Below the pieces are notes generated by a model, which saw nothing but the letters and a program-made list of their open reading frames with translations, had not been told where the DNA came from and searched no databases. A program made the translations under genes and the position numbers. From assembly GCF_006980715.1 (NCBI RefSeq), contig NZ_SBHN01000003.1, positions 124,001-188,000 on the forward strand: a stretch of 64,000 bases of DNA. Reading direction: 5' to 3'. Positions 1 to 5,925 of this stretch are shown piece after piece. The stretch's first letter is position 1, and each line of letters starts with the position of its first letter. This DNA is from Telmatospirillum sp. J64-1 (GTDB lineage: Bacteria > Pseudomonadota > Alphaproteobacteria > Rhodospirillales > Magnetospirillaceae).

Positions 1-618
1 GGTCTCGCGCAGGCCGCCGATCTGGCGGTCGAGCGAGGGCAGGCCGGTCGAAATCCCGATCACGCCATCGCCGCGCTTATAGGCCGCCTCCCACTGCATC
101 AACGCATCGCGCCCGCAATCGCCAAAGCCGCGCAGCTCGCCTGCGCCGCTCCCGGCAGCGGCCAGATCGAACAATGCGGCTTCGTGGCGCTCGTGCAGCT
201 CGCGCGCCGAGCCATCGACGCGATAGCCATAGGCCTCGCTCTCGGTGCTGCGGCAAATCTCGATCAATTGGCGGCGATGCCACAGATCGACCAGGTGGGC
301 GGCCTGCTCGGCCACGGTTGCGGCGCGTAGCACCGGCACGGCGCCGACGAGCTGCGCCAGATAATCCTTGCCGCCCAAGGCCTCCAACCCGCCCACTGTC
401 TCGAAATGCCGCGACAGCACGACGACACTAGCCGGCTTGCCCCCCTGCCACAGATGCAAGGCGGCGGCGTAGATATCGGCATGGGCGGGATCCGCGAAAT
501 GCTCGGCGCGCAGGATATCAACCACCGCATCCATTAGATCAGGCTTGCTCAACAGCGCGCCTAGCACGGCCTGTTCGGCGGCATAGGAATGCGGCGGGAC
601 GGACCTGTCATAACTCAT
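1..618 (-). CDS. dnaB: Phage DnaB-like replicative DNA helicase, N-terminal part (cut by window edge)
   Basis: I translated this frame by hand; it is open from an ATG at 618 to the window edge, giving 206 codons. Residues 9-23 (PHSYAAEQAVLGALL) match the start of the DnaB N-terminal domain. The last residues (GISTGLPSLDRQIGG) match the beginning of the RecA-like helicase domain, so the Walker A region must lie left of the window. DnaB-family helicases unwind DNA at the replication fork. Its place at the end of a leftward block of small phage genes suggests it is the element's own helicase rather than the host copy (inference). A GGGAG lies about 9 nt before the ATG, within a small inverted repeat (627-644). 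Confidence 0.88.
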   Translation of the reverse strand, partial: MSYDRSVPPHSYAAEQAVLGALLSKPDLMDAVVDILRAEHFADPAHADIYAAALHLWQGGKPASVVVLSRHFETVGGLEALGGKDYLAQLVGAVPVLRAATVAEQAAHLVDLWHRRQLIEICRSTESEAYGYRVDGSARELHERHEAALFDLAAAGSGAGELRGFGDCGRDALMQWEAAYKRGDGVIGISTGLPSLDRQIGGLRET

Positions 619-626
619 GATTGTCT

Positions 627-644
627 ACTCCCAAGATAGGGAGT
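627..644 (-). promoter_or_regulatory. Inverted repeat covering the dnaB ribosome-binding site
   Basis: ACTCCC-AAGATA-GGGAGT is a perfect 6-bp inverted repeat. On the minus strand its 3' arm contains the GGGAG Shine-Dalgarno sequence of the helicase gene. It could fold and mask the start, or be a protein site. Only the repeat itself is seen. Confidence 0.4.
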
Positions 645-701
645 TATTGGCGTGGCGCCGTTTCGTCTAAGGGGCTTTCTTTTCCCAACAAGAGACCAGC
701 C

Positions 702-1232
702 ATGACAGCCCTTCTTCCAACGGAAAACCCTCAACAGAAACAGACGGAGAGCTTTGCAAGAGCCGTAGAAGAGCTTTTCACCCGGGCCTTTCAGATCGCG
801 AAAGGCGCGGTTCTTGGTCTTGGCGCCCTCATCCTGGCGGCCCTTAATGGGTTGAGCAATGTGAGCGATTCGCAAGGCTTCGCCATTTTCTTTCTCGCCA
901 CGATCCAGATCGCTGCTCAATGCCTTGCGGCGTCCTTGATCACCATGGGTTTTGCCATCGTGATAAGACCCTGGATGTTGAATATGATTAGGAAGGAATG
1001 GCCCTCTCCTAATAAAATAATGAAAGTCTGTGTGATAGCGCTGGTTGCGCTCGTTACCACCATTACCGCCGCACCGCTTTATATCCCGATTTACGCCTTC
1101 AGAGCCGTCCTCCTGAATTTTGAGGGCATCACGACAGACACCATCTGTTCCATTCCCGCCTCGGGAACAAATGCCTCTGCCGCCTCCAGCTATGCGGAAA
1201 AGTGCCCACAGCCACCCGAAGAGCAGCCCTAA
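702..1232 (+). CDS. Small integral membrane protein of unknown function, opposite to its neighbours
   Basis: The 176-residue product has three hydrophobic stretches: AVLGLGALILAAL near residue 37, GFAIFFLATIQIAAQCLAAS near 61, and KVCVIALVALVTTITAA near 108. I chose the ATG at 702; a TTG at 621 would add 27 polar residues and overlap the dnaB start. The gene is on the plus strand inside an otherwise leftward block and is visibly richer in A+T than its neighbours. That arrangement fits a moron, an accessory prophage gene often expressed from the lysogen. I do not recognise a family. Superinfection exclusion is possible but only a guess. Confidence 0.6.
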   Translation: MTALLPTENPQQKQTESFARAVEELFTRAFQIAKGAVLGLGALILAALNGLSNVSDSQGFAIFFLATIQIAAQCLAASLITMGFAIVIRPWMLNMIRKEWPSPNKIMKVCVIALVALVTTITAAPLYIPIYAFRAVLLNFEGITTDTICSIPASGTNASAASSYAEKCPQPPEEQP

Positions 1233-1252
1233 GGCACAGACATAGACGACGT

Positions 1253-1492
1253 TCATGCCGCACCCGCCCGGCGATGTGTCTCATAAGCCCAGCCCCGCAG
1301 CCGCCCCGCACCGCGCATTGATGCCAGCGCCAGGAGATTGGCCGCAGCCCCCAGCCTCCAGGTTAAGATGGCACCCCCCGTCAACACCGCCGCCGCGACC
1401 GCGAATGCCATTCGCGCCACGACCCGTCGGAGACGGGCGTCAGGGCGCGGCACACGCGCCAGCGCGGCCGCCACTTCCGGCAAATGCCACAT
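1253..1492 (-). CDS. Small phage membrane protein, unknown function
   Basis: The 79-residue product has a basic first third and then a hydrophobic segment (MAFAVAAAVLTGGAILTW) that should cross the membrane once, followed by a second weakly hydrophobic part (ANLLALASM). The ATG at 1492 lies two bases after the stop codon of the gene upstream, so the genes are tightly coupled. No family was recognised. Support comes from the open frame, the coupling and the membrane segment. Confidence 0.5.
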   Translation of the reverse strand: MWHLPEVAAALARVPRPDARLRRVVARMAFAVAAAVLTGGAILTWRLGAAANLLALASMRGAGRLRGWAYETHRRAGAA

Positions 1493-1494
1493 GA

Positions 1495-1722
1495 TCAGTT
1501 TTCCCTTCGGAACAGGATCAGCTCGCGCTCCTGCACGGCCTTGGCCATGCTCTGGCCCTCATGCCAGGAGGCGCAAAGGTCGGCCTCGACAACCGCGTCA
1601 AAGGGGCAGATCAGTGATCCACGTTTGAAATCGGCTATTCCCGCGAACCGGGCCTCAATCCGGGCGATAACCGGGACCTCCGCAGTCCGAGCCGCCTTGA
1701 CATGAACTATGGCCTCACTCAT
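1495..1722 (-). CDS. Small phage protein, unknown function
   Basis: The 75-residue product starts with an ATG that overlaps the stop of the upstream gene as ATGA. It contains a central GIADFKRGSLICPFDAVVEADLC stretch interrupted by no obvious known motif, and one pair of cysteines. It lies in a chain of at least six leftward genes with overlapping or nearly overlapping ends leading to the helicase. It is not recognised. Confidence 0.5.
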   Translation of the reverse strand: MSEAIVHVKAARTAEVPVIARIEARFAGIADFKRGSLICPFDAVVEADLCASWHEGQSMAKAVQERELILFRREN

Positions 1723-1934
1723 AGCAGCGCCCCCTGCTTGGGCAGGGCTCCGGGCGTGGGGACGACACGCTCACGCACAGGCAAGAGCGCATCCCTGGCG
1801 GCGAAGAAATCCGGCCAAAGATGCTCCCGGCAGCGCCAGCGATAGGTGCCATCCGTCTGCTTAAGGCCATGGCCGCCAAACTGGCCGCAACCGGCAATCT
1901 CGCAGGAATGGTCAGACGGCGGTGACGTCGGCAT
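1719..1934 (-). CDS. Small cysteine-rich phage protein, possible zinc binder
   Basis: The 71-residue product contains CEIAGCG, then WRCREH about 18 residues later, a Cys/Cys/Cys/His spacing that could bind zinc. I chose the ATG at 1934, preceded by GAGG at a good distance; an in-frame ATG at 1964 would add ten residues. It overlaps the end of the upstream gene by 23 bases and its TGA overlaps the next ATG. Zinc binding is inferred from residue spacing only. Confidence 0.55.
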   Translation of the reverse strand: MPTSPPSDHSCEIAGCGQFGGHGLKQTDGTYRWRCREHLWPDFFAARDALLPVRERVVPTPGALPKQGALL

Positions 1935-2460
1935 GAGTATTTCCTCGCAATTCCGCCTGGGCAATCAGCCGCAAGGCATTGCTCCGAACCACATCCGGGT
2001 CCAGGTCGGCAGACCAACACCATTGCCGGAAATCCCGCCCACCATCCTTGAACCACTCCTGGGCTGACCGAGCGTCCCAACGATTAACCGCCCCCAAGCC
2101 CATTGCATCGTGCAGTGCTTGGCGGATGACGGAGCAGGCCAGTCCACGACAGGATGCGACATCGAGCGGCCACAACCCGTCATCCACGTCTTGCCAGGTC
2201 GAGCGGTCATCAGGGTCGATTCCGCCATGCCCCTGACCAACGCCGACCCTAGTGGCAGAATGGACCTCGAACAGCGGGTCACGCCGACGCAACCGCTCCC
2301 GCGCCCGGTGCAGCACTCCGCTCATCGCCTGCACCCGCAGCCCGTAGCGCTTTGCCAAACGCGCCCTGTTCCATCCCTTACCGTCGGCGTAAAGGCGCAG
2401 CATCTCGGCCTCCTGGGCATCGGACAACCTGCGCCCGCGCGATAGACCACCCCCCTTCAT
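1912..2460 (-). CDS. Phage protein with an N-terminal helix-turn-helix-like segment
   Basis: The 182-residue product opens with GRRLSDAQEAEMLRLYADGKGWNRARLAKRYGL split over a likely helix-turn-helix at residues 8-40, typical of small phage DNA-binding proteins. The C-terminal part has SAQEWFKDGGRDFRQWCWSA and then DLDPDVVR, a pattern I associate with conserved uncharacterised proteins in alphaproteobacterial prophages. The ATG at 2460 overlaps the stop of the 36-codon gene before it (ATGA). A longer in-frame extension upstream is ruled out by that gene. A role in DNA binding next to replication is inferred. Confidence 0.65.
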   Translation of the reverse strand: MKGGGLSRGRRLSDAQEAEMLRLYADGKGWNRARLAKRYGLRVQAMSGVLHRARERLRRRDPLFEVHSATRVGVGQGHGGIDPDDRSTWQDVDDGLWPLDVASCRGLACSVIRQALHDAMGLGAVNRWDARSAQEWFKDGGRDFRQWCWSADLDPDVVRSNALRLIAQAELRGNTHADVTAV

Positions 2461-2567
2461 GGGCGCCTCTCCCAGAGGATCGAAACAATCACCACCAGCA
2501 CCGCAAGGCAGGCCTGGATGCCCAGCAGCATCAGCGCGACATCGGCCGCCGCCTCTTCCGGGCTCAT
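2457..2567 (-). CDS. 36-residue single-span membrane peptide
   Basis: I read this short frame by hand. It encodes a short acidic start (MSPEEAAADV), a hydrophobic span (ALMLLGIQACLAVLVVIVSI) and a basic end (LWERRP). It has a GGAGG-type ribosome-binding site just before the ATG at 2567. Its start overlaps the stop of the upstream gene as ATGA and its own stop overlaps the next start as ATGA, so it is a link in a translationally coupled chain. The charge layout predicts the N-terminus outside and the C-terminus in the cytoplasm. Function unknown. Confidence 0.6.
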   Translation of the reverse strand: MSPEEAAADVALMLLGIQACLAVLVVIVSILWERRP

Positions 2568-2803
2568 GCCACCCTCCCCAGGATTGGAGACACGCCGGGA
2601 TAAGCGATCTGCTCCAGGCCAGCGCCCGCCAAAGCCTCATTGGCGCGGCGTATCAGATCCGCCGTGGCGATCGGACGGCCGTCGAGGCAGAGGCCGCGCG
2701 ACCGGCTCTCCGAAACCCGCCCCGGCAAGGCCGCCTTGGCCCGCTCCAACGGGGGAATGGCGACACCATGAAGATCGTAGGAAACTCCGCGAATACGTCT
2801 CAC
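2564..2803 (-). CDS. Small phage protein, unknown function
   Basis: The 79-residue product starts with GTG at 2803, two bases after the upstream stop. It contains GRPIATADLIRRANEALAGAGL, a likely amphipathic helix pair, and no catalytic motif I can name. The TGA overlaps the ATG of the 36-residue membrane peptide. Tight packing in the leftward block supports it as real. Confidence 0.5.
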   Translation of the reverse strand: MRRIRGVSYDLHGVAIPPLERAKAALPGRVSESRSRGLCLDGRPIATADLIRRANEALAGAGLEQIAYPGVSPILGRVA

Positions 2804-2805
2804 GC

Positions 2806-3462
2806 TTACCCCTCCATCCGGACGCTGCGGACAAGGCGGGCAGATGCAACGCGGACATGGCGTGCATCCAAGCCGCCCTCATCGGATACGGCCCATTGGA
2901 TGGCCGACCCCATTGCCAGCCCAAGCATCAGCGCGAGGGCGATCCCTTGCCCCGCGCCCGCCAGAATGCGGCCCTGGCGGCGTGCCTTTCCGCGCGTCGC
3001 CCCTGCTCCCGCACCGACAGCGACAGGATCATGGCCTGCCTCAGCAGCCGACCGGCCCGCCACAGATGCCAAGCGCTCATCCAGGCCGAGAAGATACGCA
3101 TCCATGGCCAGGGCTTCGGATTCGACGATTTCCAGCTCACGGCGGACCCTCTCCAGTCTCAGGGCGAAAGATTGAGTTTCTCGACCCAGCACGGGGGCCA
3201 TCACCGCCTCCACGAAGGGGCGCCCCCAGTAAAGGCCCATGGCATATTGATGGATGTTTTGAGGCAGGTTGCCCCCGGGCTTTTTCCATCCCTCGGCGGT
3301 GCGGACCTCGACGCCATGAAAAATCCGCGCCAGAACCTTGGCCTCGTAGGGCGCGAGCCAAATCACCAAGGCCGCCTTGACTTCCTTCAACACGCCACTA
3401 ATCGCCCCCAGGTCGATATAGGCGCTCCCATCCTTGCGGTATCGCATAGCGTTCATTGGCAT
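2806..3462 (-). CDS. Phage protein with C-terminal membrane segment, unknown function
   Basis: The 218-residue product is the first gene of the leftward block that ends in the helicase. The N-terminal half is soluble (KEVKAALVIWLAPYEAKVLARI). A long helical middle rich in Arg and Glu follows (residues about 100-150), then a likely membrane span (GIALALMLGLAMGSAI) near residue 175. An in-frame ATG at 3456 is an alternative start. No family is recognised; a membrane-anchored coiled protein is the most that can be said. Confidence 0.55.
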   Translation of the reverse strand: MPMNAMRYRKDGSAYIDLGAISGVLKEVKAALVIWLAPYEAKVLARIFHGVEVRTAEGWKKPGGNLPQNIHQYAMGLYWGRPFVEAVMAPVLGRETQSFALRLERVRRELEIVESEALAMDAYLLGLDERLASVAGRSAAEAGHDPVAVGAGAGATRGKARRQGRILAGAGQGIALALMLGLAMGSAIQWAVSDEGGLDARHVRVASARLVRSVRMEG

Positions 3463-3496
3463 TTTCTTACACCCTCAGATGGTGGATGCTTCACGC

Positions 3497-3679
3497 ATGA
3501 AACTGGATCGACACATCCCGCCCTTTGACGCGGGAACCCTCGCCGAGCTTCAGCGCCTGGAAGTCGACCTGCAAACAGCCCTATCCCGCCTGCGGCTGAT
3601 CCGGGGCGGGGCAGACGGCAAAAGCCGCCCAGGCGACACCGCGTCGCTGGATGTCACAGCCGATGACGATAGAGGATGA
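3497..3679 (+). CDS. Small phage protein, unknown function
   Basis: The 60-residue product contains one clear helix (AGTLAELQRLEVDLQTALSR) and an acidic tail. It is divergent from the leftward block. The start is uncertain: ATG at 3479 would add six residues and neither has a strong ribosome-binding site. Weakly supported. Confidence 0.35.
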   Translation: MKLDRHIPPFDAGTLAELQRLEVDLQTALSRLRLIRGGADGKSRPGDTASLDVTADDDRG

Positions 3680-3684
3680 CGCGG

Positions 3685-3705
3685 GGCCGGGCTCGACGCC
3701 CGGCC
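3685..3705. other. GC-rich hairpin
   Basis: GGCCGGGC-TCGAC-GCCCGGCC is a perfect 8-bp stem between two small rightward genes. There is no following T-run, so it is not a standard terminator. Confidence 0.45.
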
Positions 3706-3756
3706 TCGCCTCTCCTAAAGTGGAGGTTGCAACACCAGACATTTTAGAGAGGCGCA

Positions 3757-3978
3757 ATGGTCTGGATTTACCGGTCTCGGGTTGGGACATTTTGGATTCG
3801 CCAAGCGGGCTATGCTCGCTTCGTCCTTGGCATCGGCGAAGAAGCGCTAGGCACCTATGGCAGCCCAATACTCGCGGCCGACGATGTTTATACGCACAGC
3901 ACCGGTTACGACCGTTGGGACCGCAGCACCAGCTACGAAGCCCCGGAGTCCCTGTCAGAGTGGCAGCGGATCGCATAG
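3757..3978 (+). CDS. Conserved small phage protein (73 aa), unknown function
   Basis: The product begins MVWIYRSRVGTFWIR and carries AADDVYTHSTGYDRWD. This resembles a small protein I have seen repeatedly in alphaproteobacterial prophages (from memory, not searched). A good GAGAGG ribosome-binding site precedes the ATG at 3757. The gene runs against the Cro-side genes and its end meets the leftward gene ending at 3981. Function unknown. Confidence 0.6.
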   Translation: MVWIYRSRVGTFWIRQAGYARFVLGIGEEALGTYGSPILAADDVYTHSTGYDRWDRSTSYEAPESLSEWQRIA

Positions 3979-3980
3979 AT

Positions 3981-4274
3981 TTAGCCCTCCGGCCACATCT
4001 GCGCGGCGGCCTCAGGGTCCCCAGCCTCAACCAGACGCCGCAGGGTCGCCTCAGAAATCACCACCATGCCGCCTTGGAACAGCGCCGACATCATGACCTG
4101 CCCCAGAATCCAACGGGCGTGATAACGCTCCTGAAGGACTGCATCGACCAAGGGGTTTTCCGGGCGCTTGTAATGAGCCGGGACACCAGCCATCAAGCCA
4201 TCTGCGACCTTTTCACGGTCATTCATCGGAGGTGTTCCTTGTTCAGGATGGCGGGATGAGAGGTGGGAAAGCAT
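3981..4274 (-). CDS. Phage protein in the Cro-side operon, unknown function
   Basis: The 97-residue product starts at an ATG that shares one base with the stop of the Cro-like gene (TGATG), so it is likely translated by coupling. An internal ATG at 4226 (MNDREKVADGL) is an alternative start and 4301 another. The sequence is mostly helical with a Met-rich middle (ILGQVMMSALFQGGMVV) and an acidic end. No family recognised. Being second behind the Cro-like gene, it would be an early lytic product. Confidence 0.5.
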   Translation of the reverse strand: MLSHLSSRHPEQGTPPMNDREKVADGLMAGVPAHYKRPENPLVDAVLQERYHARWILGQVMMSALFQGGMVVISEATLRRLVEAGDPEAAAQMWPEG

Positions 4275-4495
4275 CAGGCGGCCGTCTCCGGCGTGAGGCA
4301 TATTTCTCCCGCATCAACCGCACGAATGAACGCTTCAGCGCGTTCGATCGTGGTCAGGGTGATGCCCGCGCCTGACCGGAGACGGCGCATGAACTTGTGA
4401 TCCCTCACAGCCAGAACGCCGAAATCCCTCTCAGAGATGCGATGCTTTTGACAAAACCGCTCAATGGCGGCGATGACGCTATTACGAGTTTTCAT
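4274..4495 (-). CDS. Cro-like helix-turn-helix regulator
   Basis: The 73-residue product is divergent from the CI-type repressor and has the size and position of a Cro protein. Residues about 8-45 (AIERFCQKHRISERDFGVLAV then KFMRRLRSG) fit a helix-turn-helix domain, followed by a dimer-type helix (TTIERAEAFIRAVD). Its promoter appears to be TTGCAT (4525-4530) and CACTAT (4502-4507) on the minus strand with a 17-nt spacer, and an operator fills that spacer. In lambdoid logic it would oppose CI and drive lytic growth (inference). Confidence 0.7.
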   Translation of the reverse strand: MKTRNSVIAAIERFCQKHRISERDFGVLAVRDHKFMRRLRSGAGITLTTIERAEAFIRAVDAGEICLTPETAA

Positions 4496-4501
4496 TCCTC
4501 A

Positions 4502-4530
4502 ATAGTGGGAGAAATATACCCCGAATGCAA
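4502..4530 (-). promoter_or_regulatory. Leftward phage promoter with operator in the spacer
   Basis: On the minus strand, -35 TTGCAT (4525-4530) and -10 CACTAT (4502-4507) are 17 nt apart. The operator GGGGTATATTTCTCCC (plus-strand 4507-4522) lies between them, so a bound repressor would block RNA polymerase. It would drive the Cro-like gene. Confidence 0.6.
4507..4522. promoter_or_regulatory. Phage operator 1 (GGGAGAAATATACCCC)
   Basis: This 16-bp partly palindromic site is repeated exactly at 7748-7763 and with variation at 4530-4545, 4566-4581 and 7717-7732. It is the likely binding site of the CI-type repressor and/or the Cro-like protein. Confidence 0.7.
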
Positions 4531-4545
4531 GAGTATTTTTCTCCC
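4530..4545. promoter_or_regulatory. Phage operator 2 (AGAGTATTTTTCTCCC)
   Basis: Inverted-orientation variant of the operator, centred between the two divergent promoters. It matches GGGGTATATTTCTCCC at 13 of 16 positions. Confidence 0.5.
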
Positions 4546-4565
4546 GCGCCTAACCCCTTAGGCTT

Positions 4566-4581
4566 GGGGTATAATTCCCCC
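4566..4581. promoter_or_regulatory. Phage operator 3 overlapping the repressor -10 box (GGGGTATAATTCCCCC)
   Basis: A third copy that contains a perfect TATAAT at 4570-4575, only 9 nt before the ATG of the CI gene. This suggests autoregulation and a very short or absent 5' leader on the repressor mRNA. Confidence 0.6.
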
Positions 4582-4584
4582 GCG

Positions 4585-5310
4585 ATGCCTAAAGAACAAA
4601 CTCACCTCCAACGGGAACTGTCTCGACGCCTCAAGATTCTGGGGCTGTCTGGGCGCGAGCTGTGCGAGCGGGCTGGCGTCAATACCAGCGCCGTAAAGAA
4701 CATCCTTTCCGGCAAAAGCCGGAATCCTCGTGGGGACACGCTCGCGAAGCTTGCCAAGGCACTAGGGAGCTCTGTCGCGGACCTGACGGGCGAAGACACC
4801 CCTGCCGCTCTCATTCATTCAGGCCAGCCTTATAAGGTGCCGGTCGAATGTCGGGAGTTTGGTGAGCATGCAGAGGTCTTCGACGTCTGCGGCACCGAGT
4901 ACGCCTTTCTCCCACGCTTCGATATCCGCGCTTCTGCCGGACCGGGCGCCTTAGTGGAGGATGATGGCCAGCCGCTTGGCTTCCAGCCCTTTGAATATCA
5001 GTGGCTGCGCGGCGTTACTACGGCGCCTATCACCAAGCTTGCACTTATCCGGGTGTCCGGCGACTCGATGTGGGAGACGCTGCACGACGGGGACCACGTG
5101 CTTGTGGATCGCACCAAAACCACCCCATCACGCGATGGCATCTACGTCCTGCGCTATGGCGACGAGTTGCTGGTCAAGCGAATCATGGTGCGCCTCGAAG
5201 GCGGCTCGATTGACGTGATTAGTGACAATCCCCGTTACCCGTCACAGACCGTTTCTCCCACATCGCTCTCGATTCTTGGCCGCGTGGTCTGGGTGGGGCG
5301 CCAGGTATGA
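4585..5310 (+). CDS. CI-type phage repressor with S24 (LexA/UmuD-like) peptidase domain
   Basis: The 241-residue product has a Cro/C1-type helix-turn-helix at about residues 10-65 and an S24 peptidase domain at about 95-240. The catalytic pair appears as Ser161 in VSGDSM and Lys198 in LLVKRI. ASAG near residue 118 is a plausible Ala-Gly self-cleavage site. Proteins of this family keep a prophage silent and are cleaved after DNA damage through RecA. I chose the ATG at 4585; the upstream ATG at 4525 lies inside the operator region. TATAAT ends 9 nt before the ATG, so the message may be leaderless as for lambda cI. Confidence 0.9.
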   Translation: MPKEQTHLQRELSRRLKILGLSGRELCERAGVNTSAVKNILSGKSRNPRGDTLAKLAKALGSSVADLTGEDTPAALIHSGQPYKVPVECREFGEHAEVFDVCGTEYAFLPRFDIRASAGPGALVEDDGQPLGFQPFEYQWLRGVTTAPITKLALIRVSGDSMWETLHDGDHVLVDRTKTTPSRDGIYVLRYGDELLVKRIMVRLEGGSIDVISDNPRYPSQTVSPTSLSILGRVVWVGRQV

Positions 5311-5510
5311 TCTCCTCCCTCGACATCTACCGCTCTGCCGCCCTCCTGATCCACCAGCACGGAGAGGAGGCTCTGAGCGTGGCCGGTGAGCATATCGAAG
5401 CGATGAAAGCCGCGCGCGACGACAAGGGCTTTGCGGTGTGGATGCGAATCCGCGCGGCGATCGAGGAGCTGCAGGACGGGACGGTGCCGGTGGGGGTGAG
5501 GTTGAATTGA
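5307..5510 (+). CDS. Conserved small protein downstream of the repressor, unknown function
   Basis: The 67-residue product overlaps the repressor stop as ATGA, so the two are co-translated. It is mostly helical (LDIYRSAALLIHQHG, then FAVWMRIRAAIEEL). The pattern ending in WxRIxxAIEEL recurs in small uncharacterised alphaproteobacterial proteins, from memory. It may be an accessory of the repressor or a plain lysogenic gene. Confidence 0.6.
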   Translation: MISSLDIYRSAALLIHQHGEEALSVAGEHIEAMKAARDDKGFAVWMRIRAAIEELQDGTVPVGVRLN

Positions 5511-5528
5511 GGGAAATAGGCGTGCCGC

Positions 5529-5583
5529 TTGACTCTGAGAAAATTCCATCTTTACACTAGGTGTAAATTTGGTATTGCATACC
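5529..5583 (+). promoter_or_regulatory. Promoter and palindromic operator of the toxin-antitoxin cassette
   Basis: TTGACT (5529-5534) and TACACT (5553-5558) make a likely -35/-10 pair. The -10 is inside the palindrome TTTACAC-TAG-GTGTAAA (5551-5567), and a second palindrome GGTAT-TGC-ATACC follows at 5571-5583. HigA-type antitoxins bind such sites and repress their own operon (established for the family); that these are HigA sites is inferred. Confidence 0.6.
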
Positions 5584-5610
5584 ATGCGTCAACAATCTAC
5601 ATAGGTGCCC

Positions 5611-5907
5611 ATGGACGTCGAGTTTGCCGATGATAGCCTCGATCGGCTGGAGGTAGATGCTCATTTTACGGGAGGGTTCGCACAGAACATCGTGCGCGGT
5701 TACCGCAAAGCCCTCCAAGCCATTCGGGCGGCTACAGACGAGCGCGATCTGTTGGCAGCCAGAGGCCTGAGATATGAGAAACTTCTAGGGCAACGGGCTG
5801 GGCAAAACTCGATGAGAATCAACAATCAATGGCGCCTGATTGTCGAGATCGTTGGCGACAAAAACAACAAGAAGATACGTGTACTTGCTATCGAAGACTA
5901 TCATTAA
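5611..5907 (+). CDS. higB: HigB-type toxin (RelE/ParE superfamily mRNA interferase)
   Basis: The 98-residue product matches the size and layout of HigB toxins: a helical N-terminal half and a C-terminal beta part with NSMRINNQWRLIVEI and an acidic VLAIEDYH end. HigB proteins cleave mRNA at the ribosome and are neutralised by HigA. The toxin comes before the antitoxin, as is usual for higBA and unlike most other pairs. A GTG at 5605 is an alternative start. The region is distinctly richer in A+T than flanking phage genes, which suggests separate acquisition. Confidence 0.85.
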   Translation: MDVEFADDSLDRLEVDAHFTGGFAQNIVRGYRKALQAIRAATDERDLLAARGLRYEKLLGQRAGQNSMRINNQWRLIVEIVGDKNNKKIRVLAIEDYH

Positions 5908-5925
5908 GATGGTCGGGAGAGAGAA

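Noticed and set aside
1-618. Host replicative helicase gene
   Set aside because: Neighbours on this strand are small unknown phage genes in overlapping order and the block belongs to the integrated element; a host dnaB would usually sit near rplI or alr. Cannot be fully excluded as the gene is cut.
615-1256. A 213-codon leftward frame starting in ATGA overlap with the gene before it
   Set aside because: Only the first 25 residues look like protein (a membrane span). The remainder is antisense to the plus-strand membrane gene and has odd composition. It may be a remnant of a gene cut by insertion, so it is discussed but not annotated.
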